A DNA stretch of 64,000 nt from an uncultured Sutterella sp. (GCA_905198475.1 CAJKCQ010000003.1:10376-74375), one strand, 5' to 3'; positions 18,036 through 27,389 are shown, counted from the first letter of the stretch. The notes: generated by a model from the sequence alone, not told the origin. Program-made: numbers and translations.

Positions 18036-18932
18036 ATGGTGCCCGACACCCTCAGCCAAGACGAAGCGGCCGCCTGGGTCGCGCTCTCGCTTGTTGATCG
18101 GCTCGACGTGCCCGCGGCGCTGCGGCTCATCCGCGCCTTCGGCGGCGTCGAGGAGGCGCTCGGCGCCCCGCTCACCGACCTCGCGCGCCTGATCGGCATG
18201 CCTGCGGCCGAAGGGGTGCGCGCGGCCGCCCGCGGGGCGCACGACGAGGAGGTCGAGGGAGCGCTCGCCTGGCTCTCGGACGTTAGGAACGCCCGGCTCC
18301 TCACGATCGCCGACCCGGACTTCCCCGGCGGGCTCGTCGCCGCGGGCGCCGCGCCGCTCGTCCTCTACGCCTGCGGTCCGGCGGAGCTTCTCGCGCGCCG
18401 TCCGCTTCTCGCCCTGTGCGGTACGGAGGACCCCGACGAAGAGGGACTGAGGAACGCGGAGGACTTCGGCCGGGCGGCGGCGAAGAGTGGTGCGGTAGTC
18501 GCCGCGCTGATGGCGCGGGGCGTCTCGGCCGCGGCGCTCTCCGGGGCGCTCTCCGCTCCCGGCGCGCTCCCTCCCGCGGCGCTCCTCGTCACGGGCTGCG
18601 CGCGGGCGATCCGCGGGCTCGAGGGGCTGCAGCGGCGAATTCTCGACGCGGGCGGGCTTCTGCTCTCGGCTGAGGCGCCCGGGAGCGGCCGCACGGAGGA
18701 GAGCACCGCGCGGGCCCGGGGGCTTCTCGCCGCGACCGCCCCCGTCTTTCTTCTCGTCGAGGCGTCCTTGGGCGACCCGTCCGTTGATGCGGCGCGCCGC
18801 GCCGCCGAGGCGGGCGCCACCGTGGGCGCCGTCCCGGGGAGCATCCACGCTGCGCTCGCCAAGGGCGGGAACCGGATCATCCGCGAGGGGGCGCTCCTCG
18901 TGGAGACCTGCGCGGATCTCGGGCTCGGCTAA
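18036..18932 (+). CDS. Degenerate DprA/Smf-like protein
   Basis: A 298-residue relative of the DNA-processing protein that loads RecA on incoming single strands. The overall DprA order is recognisable: helical N-terminus (about 1-90), FPGGLVAAGAAPLVLYACG, a Rossmann core, then VGAVPGSIHAALAKGGNRIIREGALLVE. The signature residues are missing: the VGSR loop reads LCGTE, the SGxAxGID-AH motif is not present, and the RNRI arginine motif is replaced. There is no C-terminal winged helix. ATG 18036 has AGGGAG upstream. It is placed before topB as dprA often is, so it is probably an eroded ortholog. Confidence 0.7.
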   Translation: MVPDTLSQDEAAAWVALSLVDRLDVPAALRLIRAFGGVEEALGAPLTDLARLIGMPAAEGVRAAARGAHDEEVEGALAWLSDVRNARLLTIADPDFPGGLVAAGAAPLVLYACGPAELLARRPLLALCGTEDPDEEGLRNAEDFGRAAAKSGAVVAALMARGVSAAALSGALSAPGALPPAALLVTGCARAIRGLEGLQRRILDAGGLLLSAEAPGSGRTEESTARARGLLAATAPVFLLVEASLGDPSVDAARRAAEAGATVGAVPGSIHAALAKGGNRIIREGALLVETCADLGLG

Positions 18933-19053
18933 TCCGCATCGCCAAAAATGACATAATGCGCGTGCTTCAGGAACCGGCCCTGAACGCGCGGACACTTAAG
19001 AATTTACCCCGTGGACGCCGGGCGAAAGCATCCGTCGGGAGGAGTACAGAGTC

Positions 19054-21666
19054 ATGGCTGTGACCTTGGTCATCGCAGAAAAGCCGTCCGTCGCCGGCGA
19101 CATCGCACGCGCGCTGGGCGGCTTCAAGAAGGACGGCGACTTCTGGAAGCGCGACGACATGATCGTCGGCTCCGCCGTGGGCCATCTTCTCGAGATCAAA
19201 GCCCCCGAGGAATACGACGTCAAGCGCGGCCGCTGGTCCTTCGCCAACCTGCCGGTCCTGCCGCCCTATTTCGAACTGCAGCCGCTCAAGAAGTCCGAGG
19301 CCAAGTACGAGGGGCTCGCCAAGAAGATCCGCAGCCGCACCGTCACCGACATCATCAACGCATGCGATGCGGGGCGCGAGGGCGAACTCATCTTCCGCCA
19401 CATCATTCAGGCGACCGGGACGATGAAGCCCATCCGCCGCCTGTGGCTGCAGTCGATGACGAAGGCGTCCATCCAGAAGGCCTTCACGACGCTGCGCACC
19501 GACGAGGAGATGAAGCCCCTCGAGGCCGCCGCCCGCAGCCGCTCCGAAGCGGACTGGCTCGTCGGCATCAACGGCACGCGTGCGCTCACCGCCTTCAACT
19601 CCAAGGAGGGCGGATTCTTCCTCACGACCGTCGGCCGCGTGCAGACGCCGACCCTCGCCATCGTCGTGGCGCGCGAGGAGGAGATCACGCACTTCAAGCC
19701 GCGCGACTACTGGGAGGTGCACGCCGAATTCCACGCTGCGCAGGGCACCTATGAGGGCGTCTGGATCGACCCGGACTTCACGAAGACGAAGGGCGCCCCC
19801 GCCGAACTCAAGGCCGAGCGCATCTGGAACGCCGCCGACGCGGAGGCGATCGTCGAGAAGTGCCGCGGCCGCGATGGTGTCGTCACCGAGACGAGCAAGC
19901 GCTCCACGCAGAGCTCGCCCGCGCTCTTCGACCTCACGTCGCTGCAGCGCGAGGCGAACAGCCGCTTCGGCTTCCCCGCCAAGATGACGCTCAACCTCGC
20001 GCAGCGCCTCTACGAGCGCTTCAAGGTCCTCACCTATCCGCGAACCGACTCGCGTGCGCTCCCCGACGACTACGCGCCGACGGTGAAGGAGACGCTCTCG
20101 CACCTGCAGAAGCTCGTCGCCTACGACGGCTTCGCCGCGCAGATCCTCACGAACGGCTGGGTGAAGCCGGGCGACAAGCGCGTCTTCGACAACAGCAAGA
20201 TCTCCGACCACTTCGCGATCATCCCGACGGGCGAGATCCCGAAGGACCTCGACGAGCCCGAGCAGAAGATCTACGACCTCGTCGTGCGCCGCTTCATGTC
20301 GGTCTTCTATCCGCCCGCCGAATTCAACGTCACCACCCGCCGCACGGTGGTCGAAGGGGAGACCTTCCTCACCGAGGGCAAGGTGCTCGTGAAGCCGGGC
20401 TGGCTCGAGGTCGCGGGCAAGGTGGGCCGCACGCAGAGCGACCTCACGCCCGTCACAAACGGTGAGACTGTCCTCACGGAGCGCATCGAGACCACGGCCG
20501 ACCAGACCCGTCCGCCCGCGCGCTACTCTGACGCGACGCTCCTCTCGGCGATGGAGTCCGCCGGCAAGAAGCTCGACGATGGCGAGCTGCGCAACGCCAT
20601 GGCTGAAAAAGGCCTCGGCACGCCGGCGACGCGCGCCCAGACGATTGAGGGCCTGATCGAGCAGAAGTACCTGCGCCGCGAAGAGCGCGTGCTCGTGCCC
20701 AACGCCAAGGCCTTCCAGCTCATGCAACTCGTGCGCGGCCTGCGCATCGACGAGCTCACGCAGCCGCGGCTCACCGCCGAGTGGGAGTACAAGCTCGCGC
20801 AGATCGAGCGCGGCGAGGGCTCGCGCGACGCCTTCATGGCCGAAATCCGCGAGATGACGAAGAACATGGTCGCCGTCGCCAAGCAGTACGAAGGCGACAG
20901 CGTGCCGATCGTCAATCCGATCCACTTCAAGAACCGCTGCCCGGCCTGCGGCGGCGAGATCGTCGAGAACTACCGGCGCTTCGCCTGCACGAACCCCGCG
21001 TGCTACTTTTCGCTCCCCAAGCATCCCTCGGGGCGCGCGTTCGAGGCGGGAGAGGTCGAGGAACTTCTCGCCAACCACCGCATCGGGCCCCTCTCGGGGT
21101 TCGTGAGCCGCCGCGGCTTCCCCTTCGAGAGCGAACTCGTGCTCGCGAAGGATCCCGATACGGGCGAGTGGGGGCTGCGCTTCGAGTTTGAGGAGCGTCC
21201 CGAGATCGACGCGACCGAGCTCGCCTCGGCGCCGGTCGTGGGCGACTGCCCGCTCTGCCGCGGCCGCGTGGTGGACATCAACGACACCTACGTCTGCGAG
21301 CACGCCGTGAACGAACCGCGCACGTGCACCTTCCGCATGGGCAAGACCATCCTTCAGCGCACGATCTCCCACGAGGAGATCGCTACGCTGCTCGCCGAAG
21401 GGCGCACGCCGCTCATCAACGACTTCATCTCGAAGCGCACCAACCGGCCCTTCAAGGCCTACCTCGTCTGGGATCCGAAGAAGAAGACGGTCGGCTTCGA
21501 GTTCGAGAAGCGCGAGAAGGAGTCCAAGGAGGGCGAGGAGACGGCCGCCCCCGCAGAGGCCGCCGCCGAGGAGAAGAAGCCCGCGTGCCGCACGGCCGCG
21601 AAGAAGGCCGCCCCGGCGAAGAAGAGCTCGACCTCGACCCGCCGCAAGCGCGTCTCCGAAGAGTGA
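19054..21666 (+). CDS. topB: DNA topoisomerase III
   Basis: Type IA topoisomerase for decatenation and recombination intermediates. The 870-residue product has an N-terminal TOPRIM with VIAEKPSVAGDIARAL and CDAGREGELIF, the catalytic tyrosine in LTYPRTDSR (about residue 329), then C-terminal zinc-ribbon-like segments (CPACGG..., CPLCRG...) and a Lys/Ala-rich basic tail. A strong ribosome site, GGAGGAG, lies about 8-10 bases before the ATG. It ends at a clear terminator. Confidence 0.93.
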   Translation: MAVTLVIAEKPSVAGDIARALGGFKKDGDFWKRDDMIVGSAVGHLLEIKAPEEYDVKRGRWSFANLPVLPPYFELQPLKKSEAKYEGLAKKIRSRTVTDIINACDAGREGELIFRHIIQATGTMKPIRRLWLQSMTKASIQKAFTTLRTDEEMKPLEAAARSRSEADWLVGINGTRALTAFNSKEGGFFLTTVGRVQTPTLAIVVAREEEITHFKPRDYWEVHAEFHAAQGTYEGVWIDPDFTKTKGAPAELKAERIWNAADAEAIVEKCRGRDGVVTETSKRSTQSSPALFDLTSLQREANSRFGFPAKMTLNLAQRLYERFKVLTYPRTDSRALPDDYAPTVKETLSHLQKLVAYDGFAAQILTNGWVKPGDKRVFDNSKISDHFAIIPTGEIPKDLDEPEQKIYDLVVRRFMSVFYPPAEFNVTTRRTVVEGETFLTEGKVLVKPGWLEVAGKVGRTQSDLTPVTNGETVLTERIETTADQTRPPARYSDATLLSAMESAGKKLDDGELRNAMAEKGLGTPATRAQTIEGLIEQKYLRREERVLVPNAKAFQLMQLVRGLRIDELTQPRLTAEWEYKLAQIERGEGSRDAFMAEIREMTKNMVAVAKQYEGDSVPIVNPIHFKNRCPACGGEIVENYRRFACTNPACYFSLPKHPSGRAFEAGEVEELLANHRIGPLSGFVSRRGFPFESELVLAKDPDTGEWGLRFEFEERPEIDATELASAPVVGDCPLCRGRVVDINDTYVCEHAVNEPRTCTFRMGKTILQRTISHEEIATLLAEGRTPLINDFISKRTNRPFKAYLVWDPKKKTVGFEFEKREKESKEGEETAAPAEAAAEEKKPACRTAAKKAAPAKKSSTSTRRKRVSEE

Positions 21667-21688
21667 CGGCGCTTCGGGCGCACCCATG

Positions 21689-21730
21689 AAAAATCCCGCG
21701 CGGCCCTACCGGCCGACGCGGGATTTTTTT
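21689..21730. terminator. Bidirectional intrinsic terminator, topB / corB-like
   Basis: Stem AAATCCCGCG pairs with CGCGGGATTT around a 16-base GC-rich loop, followed on the plus strand by a run of seven T and on the minus strand by TTTTT. It lies between the convergent topB and CorB-like genes and can serve both. Confidence 0.9.
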
Positions 21731-21754
21731 CTTGAGCACGAGGGTCCCGAGAGA

Positions 21755-23086
21755 TCAGCCGGCGTCGGCGGGCTTTTCCGCGGGCTTCTCCGCAGGCTTC
21801 TTCTTCGTGCGGGTGACGAGCACCTGATCGATCTTGTTGTTGTCCACGTCCATCACCTCGAACGTGTAGTCGGCGAGCACGACCTTGTCGGTGCGCTTCG
21901 GAATCTTGCGCAGCATGTACATCATGAAGCCCGCCACCGTCTCGTAGGCGCTGTCTTCGGGCAGCTCGTCGATCTCGAGCGCATGCTCGAGGTCGTCGAT
22001 CGGCGTGGCGCCGTCCACGAGCCACGTGTCGTCGTCGCGTTGGATGATCTGCACGTCGTCCTCGTTCGTGACGAGGTCGCCCATCACCGTGGACATGATG
22101 TCGTTGATCGTGATGATGCCCACGACGAGCGCGTACTCGTTGAGGATCACCGCGAAGTCGGAGTGCGTGCGCTGGAAGACGTCGAGCACTTCGGAGAGCG
22201 TAAGCGAGTCGGGGATGAACTGCACGCCCTGCAGGAGCTCGGGGTCCTGGAAGACGATCGGGCGCTCCTCGAGCACGCGGCGCAGCAGGTGCTTGGAGTC
22301 CACGAAGCCCACGACGTGGTCGAGGTCCTTGTCGCAGACGAGGAAGCGGTTGTAGGGCACGGTGGCGATCTTCGCGCGGATGCTCTCGTCGGTCTCGTCG
22401 AGCGTGAAGTAGACGATGCTCTCGCGCGCCGTCATGGCCGAGGGAACGAGGCGGCTCTCCAATTCGAAGACGTTCTGGATCACCGTCTCCTCCTCGGGGG
22501 CGATCACGCCCGCCGCGGTGCCCGCGCCCACCTGCGCGAGGATGTCCTCGGAGGTGATGGTCTCCTGGCGCTTGGTGGGCATGCCGAGCGAGCGGATGCA
22601 GGCGTCCGAGAGGCGCTCGAGCACGAAGACGATCGGGCGGAGCAGCTTGATGATGACGTTCATCGGGCGCACGACGAACATGGCGATCACCTCGGGACGG
22701 GCGATCGCGAGGCGCTTGGGCAGCAGGTCCGCGAAGATCACGAAGAGCGCCGTGGCGATGATGAACGAGAGGATGAAGCTCACGTTGCCCATGTCCCGGC
22801 CGGGGAGAACCTCCGCGAACAGCCAGGAAAAGAAGGGCGAGAAGGCCGCGTCGCCGATCACGCCGCCGAGCAGCGCCGTGGCGTTGATCATCACCTGCAG
22901 GGCCGAGAAGAACTGTCCCGGATGGGACTGCAGTTCAAGCACCATCGCCGCACGTCGGTCTCCGTCGTCGGCGAGCGTCTGCAGGCGCGTCTTCGACGCG
23001 GATGCGAGGGAGATCTCGGCGGAGGAGAAGAAGGCGCTGAGCACGACGAGGCACATCAGGCCGACGACTTGCGGCAGGGAATTCAT
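21755..23086 (-). CDS. CorB/CNNM-type hemolysin-family membrane protein
   Basis: A 443-residue inner-membrane protein. An N-terminal DUF21/CNNM domain (about 1-190) has four hydrophobic segments and the family's SSAEISL and P-x-R-x-A-like FADLLPKRLAIARPE. A CBS pair follows (about 210-330, with DSKHLLRR and EYALVVGIITINDIM), then a CorC_HlyC domain at 345-425. The tail repeats KPAEKPAEKPA. The family is linked to Mg2+ or Co2+ efflux and is often annotated as hemolysin without evidence for lysis. Confidence 0.85.
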   Translation of the reverse strand: MNSLPQVVGLMCLVVLSAFFSSAEISLASASKTRLQTLADDGDRRAAMVLELQSHPGQFFSALQVMINATALLGGVIGDAAFSPFFSWLFAEVLPGRDMGNVSFILSFIIATALFVIFADLLPKRLAIARPEVIAMFVVRPMNVIIKLLRPIVFVLERLSDACIRSLGMPTKRQETITSEDILAQVGAGTAAGVIAPEEETVIQNVFELESRLVPSAMTARESIVYFTLDETDESIRAKIATVPYNRFLVCDKDLDHVVGFVDSKHLLRRVLEERPIVFQDPELLQGVQFIPDSLTLSEVLDVFQRTHSDFAVILNEYALVVGIITINDIMSTVMGDLVTNEDDVQIIQRDDDTWLVDGATPIDDLEHALEIDELPEDSAYETVAGFMMYMLRKIPKRTDKVVLADYTFEVMDVDNNKIDQVLVTRTKKKPAEKPAEKPADAG

Positions 23087-23456
23087 AGGCAGGATAGGCA
23101 GGAGCAGGGTTGTTGATGGAGGCGTCCGGCGGCGAAGGAGGACCGCCTGGATTAGACGCAGATCGTGAATTTTAGCATGAATGGACTATTAACCACCTGT
23201 TTTTTGGCGGTATTTTATGTCCGTCGGCCTCCGAACCGTCCGCCTCCCGGAAGAACTCCAGAGCGGCGCGCCCGGGCGCGCCGGCGCCGTTTCCTGTGTA
23301 CACTCGCACGACCGGCCGTTCATCCGCTCCTGCGGGAGCGGACGCGCGGATCCGCCGCCGTGCCGCCGTGCCGGATGGCACCTTGAACTGGACTTCGCCT
23401 CGGAACGGAGTCCGCCGGACCGGACGCTCCGGCCCGCACACGATCAGGAAGAAAAA
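23087..23456. promoter_or_regulatory. 370-bp intergenic region between corB-like and aapJ
   Basis: No convincing gene here. A minus-strand TAAAAT at 23169-23174 is a candidate -10 for the CorB-like gene. Rightward, TTAACC (23189-23194) with TATTTT (23211-23216) is a weak promoter match. The leader towards the transporter contains an 18-base perfect palindrome of GC-rich sequence at 23265-23282, a TGTACA palindrome at 23297-23302, and a hairpin with stem TCCGCTCC/GGAGCGGA at 23323-23342. The open frame across 23165-23386 has no ribosome site and no recognisable content. Confidence 0.4.
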
Positions 23457-24479
23457 ATGAAGATCAAGCTTCTCTCCGCCGCCGTCGCCCTCGCGGCCTG
23501 CGCCGCCGTCGCCCCCGCCCATGCGGGTGCCACGCTCGACAAGATCAAGGCGAGGGATCAGCTCGTCTGCGGCGTCAACACGTCCGCTCCGGGCTTCTCG
23601 AGCGCCGACAGCCAGGGCCGCTGGCAGGGCCTCGACGTCAACACCTGCCGCGCCGTCGCCGCTGCGGTTTTGGGCGACGCCGACAAGGTGAAGTACGTTC
23701 CGCTCTCCTCGACGCAGCACATGGCCGCGCTCGCCTCGGGCGAGATCGACATGCTCGCGCGCAACACGACCTGGACGATGACGCGCGACGCGGGCACGGC
23801 GAACGTCTTCGTCACGGTGTCCTACTACGACGGCCAGGGCTTCATGGTTCCGAAGTCCCTCGGCGTGAAGAGCGTGAAGGAGCTTGACGGCGCCACCGTC
23901 TGCGTGCAGACGGGCACCACCACCGAAAAAACCACGGCCGACTACTTCCACTCGCACGGCATGCAGTACAAGACCGTCGTCTTCGACACGACCGAAGCGA
24001 CGCAGAGCGCGTTCCTCTCGGGCCGCTGCGACGTCTACACGACCGACATGTCCGACCTCGCGGGCGTGCGCACCATCGCCCAGGACCCCTCGAAGTTCGA
24101 CATCCTCCCCGAGACGATCTCCAAGGAGCCCCTCGGGCCGGCCGTGCGCCGCGGCGACTGGGAGTTCTTTGAGATCGTGCGCTGGTCCTTCATGGCCTTC
24201 CTCGGCGCCGAGGAGCTCGGCGTGACGCAGGCGAACGTCGATGAGATGCGCAAGACTTCGAAGAACCCGAACGTCATGCGCCTCGTCGGTTCGGGCGAGG
24301 ACATGGGCCGCATGCTCGGCCTGGACAAGGACTGGTCCTACCGTATCATTAAGCAGGTCGGCAACTACGGCGAATCCTGGACGAAGTACTTCGGTCCGGC
24401 CACGCCGCTCAACCTGCCCCGCGGCATGAACAAGCTCTGGACGGACGGCGGCCTGATGTACGCCATGCCGATCCGATAA
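23457..24479 (+). CDS. aapJ: Polar amino-acid ABC transporter, periplasmic binding protein (AapJ/BztA type)
   Basis: A 340-residue exported solute-binding protein. It has a signal peptide (MKIKLLSAAVALAAC core, cleavage after AHA), the family opening LDKIKARDQLVCGVNTS, GRWQGLDVNTCRAVAAAVLGD, and the C-terminal ESWTKYFGP block with NRG-like NLPRGMNKLW. These are features of the AapJ/BztA general L-amino-acid receptors rather than GltI. AGGAAG precedes the ATG. Two permease genes follow. Confidence 0.9.
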   Translation: MKIKLLSAAVALAACAAVAPAHAGATLDKIKARDQLVCGVNTSAPGFSSADSQGRWQGLDVNTCRAVAAAVLGDADKVKYVPLSSTQHMAALASGEIDMLARNTTWTMTRDAGTANVFVTVSYYDGQGFMVPKSLGVKSVKELDGATVCVQTGTTTEKTTADYFHSHGMQYKTVVFDTTEATQSAFLSGRCDVYTTDMSDLAGVRTIAQDPSKFDILPETISKEPLGPAVRRGDWEFFEIVRWSFMAFLGAEELGVTQANVDEMRKTSKNPNVMRLVGSGEDMGRMLGLDKDWSYRIIKQVGNYGESWTKYFGPATPLNLPRGMNKLWTDGGLMYAMPIR

Positions 24480-24484
24480 AATGA

Positions 24485-24500
24485 GGCGGCGTCCGCCGCC
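24485..24500 (+). repeat. Intercistronic hairpin between aapJ and aapQ
   Basis: GGCGGC-GTCC-GCCGCC forms a short GC stem six bases after the receptor stop codon, with no T tract. Such hairpins after binding-protein genes commonly stabilise the upstream message or cause partial termination, giving receptor in excess over permease. Role inferred. Confidence 0.5.
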
Positions 24501-24583
24501 GCTAGGCCGGGGCGGATCTCGTTTCCGGGGCTCCAAGCCGTCAGCAGCTTGGGGCCTCTTCGCTTTTCCTCCTCCCGCAGTCC

Positions 24584-25759
24584 ATGTTTGCCAGAGACTC
24601 CTTCAGCATCGTGCCGGGCGACCAGGCCTGGATCGAGCGTGAAAAGGTGCGCCGCCGGCGCGAGTACACGCTCCAGGCCGCGCTGATCCTCCTTCTCGTC
24701 GCCTTCGTCGCCGTGCTTGCGGCCAACGTCGAGGCGAACCTCGCAGCGAAGAACATCAAGAGCGGCTTCGGCTTCCTGATGAACCGCGCGGGCTTTGAGA
24801 TCAGCGACCAGCTCGTCGTCTACTCCGCGAACGATCCGCTCTGGAAGGCCTTCTTCGTCGGCATCCTCAACACGCTGCGCGTCTCCGCCCTCACGATCGT
24901 CACGGCGACCGTGCTCGGCGTCGTGGTGGGCCTCATGCGCCTCTCGCGCAACGGCATCGTGCGGCTCCTCGGCGCCGCGCACGTCGAGGCGTACCGCAAC
25001 ATTCCGCTGCTCGTGCTTCTCCTCGCGCTCTACCTCGCCGTGACGGAGCTTCTGCCGGGCGTGCGGCAGGCCTTCCATCTGGGCGACTGGGTCTTCCTCT
25101 CGAAGACCGGGCTCCTCTACGCGGTGCCTCAGGCGCCTTGGGCGGCGGGGGCCGCGGCCGCCGCCGGACTCGTCTTCGCCTGGATCGCCGCGCGCCTCGT
25201 GCGGCGCCGCGAGACCGGGCTCGTCGCGACGACGACGGGCATCGTCGTCTTTGCGCTCGCCTTCGTGGCCGTTTGGGCCGCCTGCGGCGCGCTCTTCGGC
25301 TGGAACCATCCGCGGGCGACGCGCTTCTCCATGTCGGGCGGCGCGCAGCTCACGCCGGAATTCCTCACGCTCTGGCTCGGCCTCACGCTCTACAGCTCGG
25401 CGATGATCGCCGAGGTGGTCCGCGCGGGCGTCCTCTCCGTGCGCCCGGGACAGTGGGCGGCCGCGGCCGCGCTCGGCCTGCGTCGCACCGAGACGGTGAG
25501 CTACGTGGTCTTCCCGCAGGCGATGCGCCTCATCGTTCCGCCGCTCTCGAGCCAGTACATGACGCTCACGAAGAACTCCTCGCTCGCCGTGATGGTGGGT
25601 TATCCGGACCTCGTGAACGTCGGCACGACCGTGATGAACGTCACCGGGCAGTCGCTTGAGGTGATCTGCCTCATCATGGCGGTCTACCTCACCGTGAACC
25701 TCGTCATCTCGCTCGTGATGAACCGCTTCAACGCGCGCATCATGCGCGCGCCGCAGTAA
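24584..25759 (+). CDS. aapQ: Polar amino-acid ABC transporter permease (AapQ/BztB type)
   Basis: A 391-residue inner-membrane permease. Family features are the large segment between helices and the EAA loop EVVRAGVLSVRPGQWAAAAALGL followed by FPQAMRLIVPPLSSQYM, which contacts the ATPase. About eight hydrophobic segments are visible, the first at about 25-45. Length (about 390-400) fits AapQ. It stands 104 bp after the receptor gene and 11 bp before the second permease. Confidence 0.88.
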   Translation: MFARDSFSIVPGDQAWIEREKVRRRREYTLQAALILLLVAFVAVLAANVEANLAAKNIKSGFGFLMNRAGFEISDQLVVYSANDPLWKAFFVGILNTLRVSALTIVTATVLGVVVGLMRLSRNGIVRLLGAAHVEAYRNIPLLVLLLALYLAVTELLPGVRQAFHLGDWVFLSKTGLLYAVPQAPWAAGAAAAAGLVFAWIAARLVRRRETGLVATTTGIVVFALAFVAVWAACGALFGWNHPRATRFSMSGGAQLTPEFLTLWLGLTLYSSAMIAEVVRAGVLSVRPGQWAAAAALGLRRTETVSYVVFPQAMRLIVPPLSSQYMTLTKNSSLAVMVGYPDLVNVGTTVMNVTGQSLEVICLIMAVYLTVNLVISLVMNRFNARIMRAPQ

Positions 25760-25770
25760 AGGAGTCCGAC

Positions 25771-26856
25771 ATGCCGGAAGTACAGGTTGTGGGCGTGCCG
25801 GGCGGAGTCCTCGAGCGGATCCGCAGCAGCTGCTTTTATTCGATTCCCGCCGGGATCGTCTCGGTCGTTCTCGGCGCGGCGGTTCTCCTCGCGTGCGCCT
25901 GGGTCTTCAAGTGGGCCGTCTGGGACGCCGTCTGGCAGGCCGACCTCGACGCCTGCCGGCGCGCTTCGGGCGCCTGCTGGGGGTTCGTCGCCGAAAAGTG
26001 GCGCCTCATCATCTTCGGGCGCTTCCCCTATGAGCTGCAGTGGCGTCCGGCCGTCGCCACCATTCTCATCGTGCTGATGCTCTGCGTCACCGCGCTGCCC
26101 GCGCTCTGGACGCGCCGCGGCGCGCGGTTCATCCTCTGGGGTTGGGTTGCCGCCTTCGCGGTCTTCTTCACGTTGATGACCGGCGGCGTCTTCGGGCTCG
26201 AGCCGATCAGCACGGACATGTGGGGCGGCCTTCCGCTCACGGTGATCCTCACGCTGCTCGGCATGGCGGCCTCCTCGCCGATCGGCATCCTCCTCGCGAT
26301 CGGGCGCCGCAGCCGGCTGCCGATCGTCTCCGCGCTCTCCACGGGCTACATCGAGCTCGTGCGCGGCGTGCCGCTCATCACGGTGCTCTTCGTCGCCTCC
26401 TTCGTCTTCCCGCTCCTGCTGCCCGAATGGCTCAAGGCGGACGCTTTCTGGCGCGTCGCCGTCGGCATCACGCTCTTCCAGGCGGCCTACACGGCCGAGA
26501 CGGTGAGGGGCGGTCTGCAAACCATTCCCCGGGGGCAGTTCGCCGCCGCGCGCTCGCTCGGCCTCACCGAGCGGCAGTGCTACGTGCACGTCATCCTGCC
26601 TCAGGCTCTGGTCGCGATCATCCCGGCCTTTGTCAACAGCCTGCTCTCTTGCTTCATGGACACTTCGCTCGTGATGGTCGTGTCGATGTACGACCTCACG
26701 GGTAGCCTCAAGCTCGCGTTGGGCGACGCGCACTGGCGCCCCTACTTCATCGAGGGCTACGTCTTCATCGCGCTCGTCTACTTCTCCTCGAGCTTCATCA
26801 TCTCGCGCTACAGCCAGTGGCTCGAGGGGCGCCTGCGCGGACCGCAGCGTCGCTGA
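25771..26856 (+). CDS. aapM: Polar amino-acid ABC transporter permease (AapM/BztC type)
   Basis: A 361-residue second permease, partner of AapQ. The EAA loop reads ETVRGGLQTIPRGQFAAARSLGL and is followed by ILPQALVAIIPAFVNSLLSCFMDTSL. About eight hydrophobic segments are visible. The expected next gene, the aapP ATPase, is absent; a DUF1857 gene follows instead. Confidence 0.88.
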   Translation: MPEVQVVGVPGGVLERIRSSCFYSIPAGIVSVVLGAAVLLACAWVFKWAVWDAVWQADLDACRRASGACWGFVAEKWRLIIFGRFPYELQWRPAVATILIVLMLCVTALPALWTRRGARFILWGWVAAFAVFFTLMTGGVFGLEPISTDMWGGLPLTVILTLLGMAASSPIGILLAIGRRSRLPIVSALSTGYIELVRGVPLITVLFVASFVFPLLLPEWLKADAFWRVAVGITLFQAAYTAETVRGGLQTIPRGQFAAARSLGLTERQCYVHVILPQALVAIIPAFVNSLLSCFMDTSLVMVVSMYDLTGSLKLALGDAHWRPYFIEGYVFIALVYFSSSFIISRYSQWLEGRLRGPQRR

Positions 26857-26882
26857 ATCTTTTGAACGGACACCATTGCGTC

Positions 26883-27389
26883 ATGAAGTTTCACGAACAC
26901 ATCATCCGCGCCTCCATTCCGGAGCTTCCCTTCCAGCTCACGCGTGAAGCGCTCGCGCGCGGCATCGCCGGCTTCGCCCGGCATCCCGAGCACTACATCG
27001 AGGAGGTGAGCGGCTCGCGCATCACCTCGTCCGAGACGGTCGGCGCCGAGCCCGGGTCAGTCGTCTTCGGCCGGGAGATCCGCTTCGGCGCGCTCGTCTT
27101 CGAGGAGCGCATCGAGCTCACCGCCGCGGGTGACTACCGCGCGCACGTCGAGGCCGACGGCCCGCGGCCCGCTTCTGACTTCACGATGACCATCGAGGAG
27201 CCCGAGCTGGGCTCGCTTTTCGTGCGCTTCACTTATCACGAGGACCGGCCCGAGGCGCCCGAGACGTCGCTCGAAGAGCGTCAACTCGCGCAGCTGCGCC
27301 GCCTCGCCTACGAGAGCAAGGACCGCAGCATCCTCTCGAAGATCCTCGAGGATCTCATCGAGGAGCACGCCTCCGGCCGTCCGGCCTGA
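26883..27389 (+). CDS. DUF1857 (AtaL-like, SRPBCC fold) protein
   Basis: A 168-residue cytoplasmic protein with no signal peptide. The opening MKFHEHIIRASIPELPFQLTREAL and the acidic-aromatic pattern (FTMTIEEPELGSLFVRFTYHED) fit DUF1857/AtaL-like proteins, which adopt a ligand-binding START-like fold. The function is unknown. It is 26 bp behind aapM and probably in the same transcript, which may explain the altered operon end. The ribosome site is weak (GGACA), so the start is moderately sure. Confidence 0.7.
   Translation: MKFHEHIIRASIPELPFQLTREALARGIAGFARHPEHYIEEVSGSRITSSETVGAEPGSVVFGREIRFGALVFEERIELTAAGDYRAHVEADGPRPASDFTMTIEEPELGSLFVRFTYHEDRPEAPETSLEERQLAQLRRLAYESKDRSILSKILEDLIEEHASGRPA

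Noticed and set aside
18967..21687. Open frame of about 900 codons on the minus strand across topB
   Set aside because: It is antisense to a complete topoisomerase III with all motifs. The translation is low-complexity (Arg, Leu, Glu, His-rich), as expected from the opposite strand of GC-rich coding DNA.
23165..23386. 73-codon open frame upstream of aapJ
   Set aside because: No ribosome site and an Arg/Pro-rich translation; it covers the palindromes of the leader region.
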